DNA from: an uncultured Bacilli bacterium | Lineage (GTDB): Bacteria; Bacillota_I; Bacilli_A; RF39; UBA660 | DNA: 30,079 nucleotides | Direction: 5' to 3' | NCBI GenBank assembly: GCA_910588025.1 | Contig: CAJUQG010000016.1 | Location: forward strand, 1 to 30,079 | Shown here: positions 1 through 6,387 of the stretch, piece after piece | Layout of the letters: each line of letters begins with the position of its first letter | How positions within the stretch are numbered: the stretch's first letter is position 1 | The notes under the pieces: generated by a model | Database searches by the model: none | The model's input: the letters and a program-made list of their open reading frames with translations, nothing else | What the model was told of the DNA's origin: nothing | Translations under genes and position numbers: made by a program

Positions 1-12
1 TTACATATAAAA

Positions 13-50
13 AGACTGTTTCTAAAATCCTTTGACTTTGTCAACAGTCT
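13..50 (-). terminator. Probable terminator downstream of tex
   Basis: An 8-bp perfect inverted repeat (13-20 AGACTGTT, 43-50 AACAGTCT) encloses a 22-base loop that holds a smaller hairpin (TTGAC/GTCAA, 32-36 and 40-44). On the minus strand the distal arm runs straight into TTTTTATAT, as in an intrinsic terminator, 17 bases after the tex stop. The loop is long for a terminator, so a palindromic repeat element is an alternative. Confidence 0.5.
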
Positions 51-51
51 G

Positions 52-68
52 AGATACCTCAGGTATCT
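52..68. repeat. Perfect 17-bp palindrome overlapping the tex stop codon
   Basis: AGATACCT, one central C, then AGGTATCT: two 8-base arms, perfect, reaching into the tex stop codon (67-69). It abuts the 13-50 inverted repeat with one base between them. Together they make a compact double-palindrome module of unknown role. Confidence 0.6.
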
Positions 69-2187
69 AATCTTTGATGAGTGATAAATTTACTTTCTCT
101 TTTTCCATATCAATATGATCAACATAACATTTTACTATTTGACCAACATGAACAATCTCTTTTGGATCACTTACAAATTGCTTACTCATTTTTGAGATGT
201 GAATTAGTCCATCATTATGCAAACCAATGTCAACAAAGGCACCAAAGGAAACAACATTACGGATGGTTCCTTCTAATTCCATGCCTTCTTTTAAATCTTT
301 TATTTCTAAAATATCACTTTTTAGTAAAACATTATCTAATTCATCACGCCGGTCTAAACCAGGATGAATTAATTCAGAAATAATATCAGAAAGAGTATAA
401 TGGTCTGTATTTAATAAAGAAGCCATTTGTTCAACATTTTGATTTTGTAATGTACTTTTAAATTCTTTTGTATCCATATCTTTTAAATCTAAATGACATT
501 CTTTTAGTAATAACATGGCTTTTTCATAGGATTCTGGATGGATTTTCGTTCGATCAAGCGGATTTTGACTATCTGGTACTCTTAAAAATCCAATACATTG
601 TTCGAATACTTTCTCAGAAACGCCTTTTATTTTTTTGATTTCTTCACGACTTTGAAAAGGAGTTTTACTTTTGTATTCCATAATTCCTTCAATTACTTTT
701 TTGTTTAAGCCAGAAATATATTTTAAAATACTGGAAGAAGCTGTATTAATATTCACACCAATGTCGTTTACAATTTTTTCAACGGTAAAGGTTAAAGCAC
801 TTGTTAAATTTTTTTGATTTACATCATGTTGGTATTCTCCAACGCCAATGCTTTTAGGGTCAATTTTAACTAGTTCAGATAATGGATCTTGAATTCGTCG
901 TCCAATAGAAATCGCACTACGTTTTTCTACAGTTAAATCAGGAAATTCATTGATCGCTAATTTACTAGCTGAATACACACTTGCTCCTGCTTCACTTACT
1001 ATATTGTATTTTACAGGTAATCCTTTAATTGATTCCGATACAAAAGTTTCACTTTCTCTCGATGCTGTTCCATTTCCTATCGCAATCACGTTTACATTAT
1101 ATTTTTGAATGAGATTCCGTAAAATTTCACAACTTTTTAATTTTTCATTTTTGGGCTCATGTGGATAAATGGTACTAATTTCTAATACTTCACCAAAGGG
1201 ATTTAAAACAGCTAATTTACATCCAGTACGAAATGCTGGGTCAAAGCCTAAGACAACAGAATTTTTGATTGGTTTCGTCATTAATAGGTTTTCTAAGTTA
1301 TCTTTAAATGTGTCAATAGCTAAAGCTTCTGCTTGCTCCGTTAATTCTGCTCGAATTTCACGTTCAATACTTGGTAAAATTAAACGTTTTAACGCATCTT
1401 TTATTGCATCAATGATGTAATCTACCACAAAAGAAGTTGGATTTTTTATTATTTTTTGTTTTAAATGGTCAATAATTTTTTCTTTTTCATAATCAAGACC
1501 AACTGTTAGTAGTGCTTCATTCTCTCCTCGATTTAGAGCTAGCACACGATAATGTTTGATGTATTTTATACGATCTTGAAAGTCATAATACATATCATAA
1601 GTTTTCTTTTCATCTATCGCGTTTTTCTTTAATTTACTTGTAATTAAACCATTGTTATAAATAAAATTGCGAATCCATTTTCGATAATAAGCATTATCAC
1701 TAAACCATTCGCTTATTATGTAACCAGCACCTTCAAGAGCTTTTTCTATTTCCATATTATAACCACTTGCTAAAGCTTCAATATTACCACTGGTTGGAAA
1801 ACTCATCATCTTTTTGGCTAATGGCTCTAGTCCTAATTTAATTGCTTCGCTGGCTTTGGTTTTCTTTTTTTCTTTAAATGGTCGATATAAATCTTCTACT
1901 TCTGTTAATTTTTCACAAGCTAGAATTTCTTTTTCTAATTCATTTGTTAATAAGTCTTTTTCAGCAATTAAGCGAATAACATCTTCTTTTCTTTTTTCTA
2001 AGTTACAAAGATATTGATATTCTGATTCAATTAAACGAATTTGTTCTTCATCTAATGCACCTGTTACTTCTTTACGATAACGAGCAATGAATGGAATCGT
2101 TGCCCCTTCCTCTAATAGTTTTAGTACACTTTCTACTTGATTTTCTTTTATATTCATTGTGTTAGCTAATTGTTTTATTATTTCCAT
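67..2187 (-). CDS. tex: Tex family RNA-binding transcription accessory protein
   Basis: 706 residues, full length for the family. The order is Tex N-terminal helical region (about 1-190), YqgF/RNase H-like core (about 310-430, beginning VVLGFDPAFRTGCKLAV), helix-hairpin-helix segment (about 470-540, with NDIGVNINTAS and IKGVSEKVFEQC) and a C-terminal S1 RNA-binding domain (about 635-705, with GAFVDIGLHNDGLIHISKMS). Tex proteins are cytoplasmic nucleic-acid-binding factors linked to transcription; the precise role in this lineage is unknown. The ATG follows GAAGGAG by seven bases. Upstream lies the terminator of the SipW-type substrate gene, whose T-tract abuts this ribosome binding site, so tex must rely on readthrough or on a promoter inside the upstream gene. 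The stop codon touches a palindrome and a probable terminator follows. Confidence 0.96.
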   Translation of the reverse strand: MEIIKQLANTMNIKENQVESVLKLLEEGATIPFIARYRKEVTGALDEEQIRLIESEYQYLCNLEKRKEDVIRLIAEKDLLTNELEKEILACEKLTEVEDLYRPFKEKKKTKASEAIKLGLEPLAKKMMSFPTSGNIEALASGYNMEIEKALEGAGYIISEWFSDNAYYRKWIRNFIYNNGLITSKLKKNAIDEKKTYDMYYDFQDRIKYIKHYRVLALNRGENEALLTVGLDYEKEKIIDHLKQKIIKNPTSFVVDYIIDAIKDALKRLILPSIEREIRAELTEQAEALAIDTFKDNLENLLMTKPIKNSVVLGFDPAFRTGCKLAVLNPFGEVLEISTIYPHEPKNEKLKSCEILRNLIQKYNVNVIAIGNGTASRESETFVSESIKGLPVKYNIVSEAGASVYSASKLAINEFPDLTVEKRSAISIGRRIQDPLSELVKIDPKSIGVGEYQHDVNQKNLTSALTFTVEKIVNDIGVNINTASSSILKYISGLNKKVIEGIMEYKSKTPFQSREEIKKIKGVSEKVFEQCIGFLRVPDSQNPLDRTKIHPESYEKAMLLLKECHLDLKDMDTKEFKSTLQNQNVEQMASLLNTDHYTLSDIISELIHPGLDRRDELDNVLLKSDILEIKDLKEGMELEGTIRNVVSFGAFVDIGLHNDGLIHISKMSKQFVSDPKEIVHVGQIVKCYVDHIDMEKEKVNLSLIKD

Positions 2188-2200
2188 GTTTTACTCCTTC

Positions 2201-2226
2201 AAAGAAAAAGATAGATTTCTCTATCT
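2201..2226 (-). terminator. Intrinsic terminator between the SipW-type substrate gene and tex
   Basis: On the minus strand AGATAGA-GAAA-TCTATCT forms a 7-bp stem with a GNRA-type tetraloop, followed by TTTTTCTTT. It lies just after the 2232 stop. The T-tract ends one base before the GAAGGAG of tex, so it could also act as an attenuator for tex. Confidence 0.8.
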
Positions 2227-2231
2227 ACTAT

Positions 2232-2780
2232 TTAATCTCCTAAACCTAGGACTGCGCTAATATTTTTTCCCATATCAGCAGTTTGATCTGCATCTGTATT
2301 TTTATAGGTAATTGTTAAGGTAAATTCTTTAGTAGCTCCAGCAGATATCGTTAAACCTCGTTTTAAAATTTGTGATGTTGTGGTGGTACTTGGAAAAATA
2401 ACGTTATCACTCTCGGTTATAATATCATTGGTTCCATCGTTTAATGTCACGATTAAATCATTTTTGTTTACAAATTCATTGACAGCAGAAGTCCATAAAA
2501 TGTTATAAGAAATGGTTCCTGTTCCTTTATTTTTAACTGTAAATTTCTTTTCTACAGCATCCCCTGGTACTAAGTTATTACCTGTAATTGCTCCATCTTC
2601 CATACTAAATTCAATGTTTGCTGATTTAAGATTCGACTGAGAATCTACTGGATTACGATCGGTTAGTGTTCCTGTAAAAAAGGCGTAGGTTCCAAAGGCA
2701 ACCACAGCAATTAGTATCAAGACAGATACGATTAAAACAATCATTAATTTGGTATTATTTTGAGATTCTTTTTTTGTCAT
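2232..2780 (-). CDS. SipW-dependent camelysin/TasA-like exported protein
   Basis: 182 residues. A lysine-rich start is followed by a hydrophobic segment (about 13-31) and the motif AFGTYAFFTGTLTD, typical of the SipW-cognate signal peptide class found in TasA and camelysin-type proteins. The mature part is beta-rich, with LVPGDAVEKKFTVKNKGTG near its start and a C-terminal TADMGKNISAVLGL, a MGK-type ending shared with the products of 26097-26768 and 22728-23261. It is probably exported, cleaved by the SipW encoded about 21 kb away at 23352, and part of a surface fibre or matrix. The ribosome binding site is AGGTGA. It has its own promoter (2804-2832) and terminator, so it is a separate unit although it follows the lgt-trxB genes. 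A protease activity as first proposed for camelysin cannot be judged from the sequence. Confidence 0.85.
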   Translation of the reverse strand: MTKKESQNNTKLMIVLIVSVLILIAVVAFGTYAFFTGTLTDRNPVDSQSNLKSANIEFSMEDGAITGNNLVPGDAVEKKFTVKNKGTGTISYNILWTSAVNEFVNKNDLIVTLNDGTNDIITESDNVIFPSTTTTSQILKRGLTISAGATKEFTLTITYKNTDADQTADMGKNISAVLGLGD

Positions 2781-2803
2781 ATTGTCACCTATTCTCTATT
2801 CTT

Positions 2804-2832
2804 ATTATCTTAAATTATTTGATTTTTGTCAA
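2804..2832 (-). promoter_or_regulatory. Sigma-A-type promoter of the 2232-2780 gene
   Basis: Minus strand: TTGACA (2827-2832), a 17-base spacer, then GATAAT (2804-2809). This is a consensus -35 and a 5/6 -10 at ideal spacing, 24 bases before the ATG. It separates this gene from the lgt-trxB-2836 transcript. Confidence 0.85.
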
Positions 2833-2835
2833 TGT

Positions 2836-3336
2836 TTAGTCTTCTTCAATGTTGATTTTTCCTCGAATCGTTTGAATTTCTTTCGATTCGCCTTCCCTAA
2901 TTTCGTATTTTAAAACTAGTTTAATCTCTAAGGTTTTATTTGCATCGATTGATGCACCATCTAAAAGTAACATGTCTTCTTTGGGAAAAATTTCATTATA
3001 AATTTCTTCTGTATCATTAATCCATAAATCGTATGTAAGAGAAGAAAAATTTTCTAAAGCATTGGATAGATGTGTTAAACCTAGATTATAGTTTTTTACA
3101 TTTTTGGAATCATTAATAATTTTAAAAGTAAAGGTTTTGCTCTTTTCTGTTGTTTCAAAAACAAATTCGCCATTTTGAGCTATTTCTGTATTTAAAACTT
3201 TTTCTTGTGAATCATCTGTTTTTTCTTTTTTGGTTACTGCAATAATCGATAAAATAATTAATAACGCGATAAGACACAAAGCAATTATTTTTAATTGATC
3301 AATAGGTCTTATTATTTTTTTTAAATTTTTTGACAC
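2836..3336 (-). CDS. Membrane-anchored protein, camelysin-like, third gene of the lgt-trxB operon
   Basis: 166 residues; not assigned to a named family. A basic N-terminus (MSKNLKKIIRP) and one hydrophobic segment (about 15-35) are followed by a mostly beta-type extracytoplasmic part. Segments such as EFVFETTEKSKTFTFKIIND, and a final TIRGKINIEE that resembles the GK-containing endings of the camelysin-like proteins here, suggest a divergent member of that group without the GTYAYFT motif. The frame starts with GTG (3334-3336), seven bases after AGGAG. An ATG overlaps it one base out of frame (ATGTG) but gives only five codons, so GTG is the supported start. It follows trxB by 12 bases and is surely co-transcribed with it. 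It may be an anchoring or accessory partner of the adjacent SipW-type substrate. Confidence 0.75.
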   Translation of the reverse strand: MSKNLKKIIRPIDQLKIIALCLIALLIILSIIAVTKKEKTDDSQEKVLNTEIAQNGEFVFETTEKSKTFTFKIINDSKNVKNYNLGLTHLSNALENFSSLTYDLWINDTEEIYNEIFPKEDMLLLDGASIDANKTLEIKLVLKYEIREGESKEIQTIRGKINIEED

Positions 3337-3348
3337 ATTTTTTCTCCT

Positions 3349-4239
3349 TTATTTTTTTCGACTAAAACGAATGGCTGCTGTAGCTCCTTCTGAAGCTGCG
3401 GTGACAATTTGGTATACTTTTTTGACAATAATGTCTCCCGCCCCATAAATTCCTGGCACTTTGGTTTCATAGTTTTCATTTACTTCAAGGTATCCAGCTT
3501 GATTTGTGATACCAAGGTCTTTTACAAAATCCGTTTTGGGTGCATAACCAATATAAACAAACATTGCACTTACAGGTATTTTTTCTGTTTCATTTAATAC
3601 AACTGCTTTTAATTCACCATTTTCTTCTTCCAATGATGTTACTTGTGAAGTATAGCAAATTTCAATATTTTCTTTGGTTTTAATTTGTTCTACTAAAGAT
3701 GAATCGGCTCTAAATTCATCTCGACGATGAATCAAGTATATTTTTTTTACAATATTAGAAAGATATAATGCTTCTTGAAGAGCACTATTTCCACCACCTA
3801 CAACAGCGATTTCTTTTTCTTTATATAAATACCCATCACAAAGAGCACAAGTACTAATACCTTTGCCAATTAATTCTTCTTCCTTTGGAAGTCCTAATAA
3901 GATAGGGCTTCTACCAGTCGCAATTAAAATGTTTAGAGCGCGATATTCATGGTCTTTTGTTTTGACTACTTTGATATTATTTTCTAAAGTAACTTCTATT
4001 ACTTCTTCCATTTTATAAGGAATCTTTAATTCATTTACTTGTTCAAATAGTTGAAAAGCTAAATCAGGTCCTGTAATACTTTTAAACCCCGGATAATTCT
4101 CAATTTTATCAATGGTATTAATGATTCCTCCAGGGCGCATTTTTTCAAGCATTAATACGTTATTACCACTTCTTTTAGCATAGATAGCGGCACTAATACC
4201 TGCAATCCCCATTCCTATAATAATTGAATCATATGTCAT
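3349..4239 (-). CDS. trxB: Thioredoxin-disulfide reductase
   Basis: 296 residues, a little shorter than typical TrxB (about 305-320). It has an N-terminal FAD-binding GMGIAGISAA (9-18), the redox-active CxxC as CALCDG (131-136), an NADPH-binding GGGNSA (148-153) and HRRDEFR (171-177), and the C-terminal FAD motif YGAGD (265-269). The HRRxxxR motif is the usual signature for NADPH use. It is expected to reduce thioredoxin with NADPH in the cytoplasm; no thioredoxin gene lies in the window. AGGAGG seven bases before the ATG fixes the start. It lies 11 bases after lgt, an arrangement common in Bacillota, and 12 bases before the anchored camelysin-like gene. A ferredoxin- or other-donor-specific relative is possible but less likely given the HRR motif. 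Confidence 0.93.
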   Translation of the reverse strand: MTYDSIIIGMGIAGISAAIYAKRSGNNVLMLEKMRPGGIINTIDKIENYPGFKSITGPDLAFQLFEQVNELKIPYKMEEVIEVTLENNIKVVKTKDHEYRALNILIATGRSPILLGLPKEEELIGKGISTCALCDGYLYKEKEIAVVGGGNSALQEALYLSNIVKKIYLIHRRDEFRADSSLVEQIKTKENIEICYTSQVTSLEEENGELKAVVLNETEKIPVSAMFVYIGYAPKTDFVKDLGITNQAGYLEVNENYETKVPGIYGAGDIIVKKVYQIVTAASEGATAAIRFSRKK

Positions 4240-4250
4240 ATAAAAACCTC

Positions 4251-5063
4251 CTAAAAACGTATTTGTTGATTGTTTGGCTCAGAATACAAGCCTTCAAATT
4301 TACTTTTGCGACTTAATATCATAAAAGCTAGTAAAGCAATTACAAATAAAACAATGGAAACAATTTGAGCCATTCGAAATCCGCCAAGCATTAAAGAATC
4401 TGTTCGAAGAGATTCGATGAAAAATCTTCCAAAGCTATACCACATTAGATAAATACAAGATAATTGTCCTACTTTTAAATATTTGTAATGACGAACAAGT
4501 AATAAAACAATAACGCCTATCATACACCAAATAAATTCATAAAAAAAGGTTGGATGATAGTAGTGACCATTGATATACATTCCCTGAATGATAAAGGTAG
4601 GTATGTGATAATTTTGAAGTGTTTGCAAGCTTGCTTCTACACCATGAGCTTCTCCATTAAAAAAGTTGCCCCATCGTCCTATTGCTTGTGCCAGTAGTAT
4701 GGAAACTGTAGCCATATCTGTTATTTTGAATGTATTAACATTGTATTTATGACAATAAGCCATAATAGAGAAAAAGCCAAATAATAAGCCTCCATGGATT
4801 GCTAATCCACCTTCCCATATTTTAAAGATAGATAAGGGGTCTGACTGATATAGTGACCAATTAAAAACTACATAATAAATTCTAGCACCAATAAATCCTG
4901 AAATAATTGCCCAGAAAAATAAATTAAAAATAAAATCTTTGGGATAATTATGTTTGGTTGCTTCTCTTTGAAGGAGCATGTAGCCAATTATTACACCAAT
5001 CAAAATTAAAACAGAATACCATTTGATATCAAAACCACCTATTGAAAATAGTATTGGATTCAT
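4251..5063 (-). CDS. lgt: Prolipoprotein diacylglyceryl transferase
   Basis: About 270 residues, polytopic membrane enzyme with roughly seven hydrophobic segments. Lgt hallmarks are present: HGG (about 91-93), the signature GRWGNFFNGEAHG (about 130-142), HPTFFYE (about 171-177) and RFFIESLRTD (about 214-223). It transfers diacylglycerol from phosphatidylglycerol to the lipobox cysteine of prolipoproteins, the first step of lipoprotein maturation. Two consecutive ATGs start the frame. AGGAGG lies three bases from the first and six from the second, so the second (5061-5063) is preferred; the longer form would end at 5066. It opens the operon with trxB and the 2836 gene and has an extended -10 promoter just upstream. 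Confidence 0.95.
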   Translation of the reverse strand: MNPILFSIGGFDIKWYSVLILIGVIIGYMLLQREATKHNYPKDFIFNLFFWAIISGFIGARIYYVVFNWSLYQSDPLSIFKIWEGGLAIHGGLLFGFFSIMAYCHKYNVNTFKITDMATVSILLAQAIGRWGNFFNGEAHGVEASLQTLQNYHIPTFIIQGMYINGHYYHPTFFYEFIWCMIGVIVLLLVRHYKYLKVGQLSCIYLMWYSFGRFFIESLRTDSLMLGGFRMAQIVSIVLFVIALLAFMILSRKSKFEGLYSEPNNQQIRF

Positions 5064-5086
5064 CATAGACCTCCTAGCGTAAAATC

Positions 5087-5095
5087 ATTATATCA
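5087..5095 (-). promoter_or_regulatory. Extended -10 promoter of lgt-trxB-2836
   Basis: Minus-strand TGA-TATAAT: a perfect -10 with the TGn extension. There is no good -35 at 17 bases (only a T-run), as is usual for extended -10 promoters. It lies about 24 bases before the lgt start. Confidence 0.65.
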
Positions 5096-5129
5096 TTATT
5101 TTACACAAAAAAAAAGAAAAGAAACGGTC

Positions 5130-6299
5130 CTAATACTTTTTCAAAGTTCTAATCTTACCACTCGATTCTAATTCTTGATATAACGTTTCTTCTCCATCTA
5201 ATAACTTTACGTCATTTTTTAAATATAAACCTTCATAATCAACAAAATTTCCAAATTCATCATAAGAAAATTCATTGATTGCTCGAATTCCTACATAATT
5301 ATAATCAGGATTTTTTAATAATTTACAAGTCTCATCTAGGTCTTGACAAATTATTTGATGTCCTTTCTTATCTACAAATACATAGCCACTATTTGTTTTA
5401 ATTGTTCCTTCTTTATAATATGGCTGACTTTTATTTTGTTCTACATTATTTAGGTTTAAGTAAATACCAGCATCTTCTTCTATTGTATAATCAGCATTTA
5501 AAGCGGGCATTTCTTTAAGCATTTCTGTTAATTCTACATTATTATCACTAATGAATTCATTTAATGCAGTTTGTTTTTTTGTGGTTTGTAAATTCATGGT
5601 TAGATTACTGTTTATATTTTCATTATGAGTAAAGTTTAGAAAAGCCTGTGAAACTTTATCTAGTTGTATTTCTTGTTCAATTTCTGTGTTCTCTTTGGAT
5701 ACTTCTTTTTTTGAACTATATCCTTGTATTCCTGTAATAACAATTATAGCAGTTAAAGCATATATACATTTTCGTGTAACTTTGTACAAAATGGATGATT
5801 TAGGTTTTTCTATTTCTTCATTAAAAGTTTTTGATTCTTCTGTTAAATGTAAATCAATAGATTGTTTTTTTACTGGATTTGCCAAAGACATTACACGATG
5901 CGTTACTTTTAACTTCTTTATTTCTGCTTGCTGTTTTTGTGTTAAATTAATTTCTGAGTTTTCAATAGTGGATAACAATTTAGAATACCAATTATAGCTT
6001 AAATTATATTTCTGTTCCCATTTTACACGGTCAATTAATTCATCTATTTGCTCTTTTACTCTATTATTTTTAGCATTCTCTAATCTTTTGACCTGACTTC
6101 TATATTCTGATAATACAGCTTTTTTAAATGATGGAAACCTTTTTTCTTTTATATTATATTTTTTCATAAATAAACTACACTCTTCATATTCTAAAGAATA
6201 TAGCATATCAAACAATTCAATTTGGTCGTTATATTGACAAATATCTCGATTGTATATTTTTAAATATACGTCTAAAAATTTTTGAGCTTTTTCCTTCAT
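5130..6299 (-). CDS. Single-pass membrane protein, short member of a paralogous pair
   Basis: 389 residues from the ATG preceded by GGAGAG; a longer frame to 6356 exists, but its extra 19 codons run back through this gene's own promoter. I do not recognise the family. It has a charged helical N-terminal domain (about 1-75), a middle region, one membrane segment (about 177-193) with preceding basic residues predicting N-in/C-out topology, and an outer C-terminal domain (about 255-370). Both ends match the 927-residue neighbour: compare ECSLFMKKYNI with ECQNFMEANGL, MPALNADYTIEEDAGIY with MPGMNANFSIDNDARIW, and YNYVGIRAINEFS with YDYVGPRALNEFS. The shared GYVF...YVGxRAxNEFS block looks like a small folded module of unknown function. 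It has its own promoter, which also resembles that of the paralogue. Confidence 0.8.
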   Translation of the reverse strand: MKEKAQKFLDVYLKIYNRDICQYNDQIELFDMLYSLEYEECSLFMKKYNIKEKRFPSFKKAVLSEYRSQVKRLENAKNNRVKEQIDELIDRVKWEQKYNLSYNWYSKLLSTIENSEINLTQKQQAEIKKLKVTHRVMSLANPVKKQSIDLHLTEESKTFNEEIEKPKSSILYKVTRKCIYALTAIIVITGIQGYSSKKEVSKENTEIEQEIQLDKVSQAFLNFTHNENINSNLTMNLQTTKKQTALNEFISDNNVELTEMLKEMPALNADYTIEEDAGIYLNLNNVEQNKSQPYYKEGTIKTNSGYVFVDKKGHQIICQDLDETCKLLKNPDYNYVGIRAINEFSYDEFGNFVDYEGLYLKNDVKLLDGEETLYQELESSGKIRTLKKY

Positions 6300-6327
6300 T
6301 TTATTCTCTCCTTTTTTGGCGTTATAT

Positions 6328-6356
6328 ATCCTATCTTTTTTTCTGTTTTTTGTCAA
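6328..6356 (-). promoter_or_regulatory. Promoter of the 5130-6299 gene
   Basis: Minus strand: TTGACA (6351-6356), 17 bases, TAGGAT (6328-6333), then ATATAACGCC. The -35 abuts the T-tract of the preceding terminator. The -10 and start region are nearly the same as in the promoter of the paralogous gene (9179-9207). Confidence 0.85.
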
Positions 6357-6357
6357 T

Positions 6358-6387
6358 AAAAAAGATGCTTATTTTGTTAAGCATCTT
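6358..6387 (-). terminator. Terminator of the 6369-9152 gene
   Basis: Minus strand AAGATGCTT, an 8-base loop, AAGCATCTT, then TTTT: a 9-bp perfect stem that overlaps the last codons and the stop of the gene. Confidence 0.88.
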
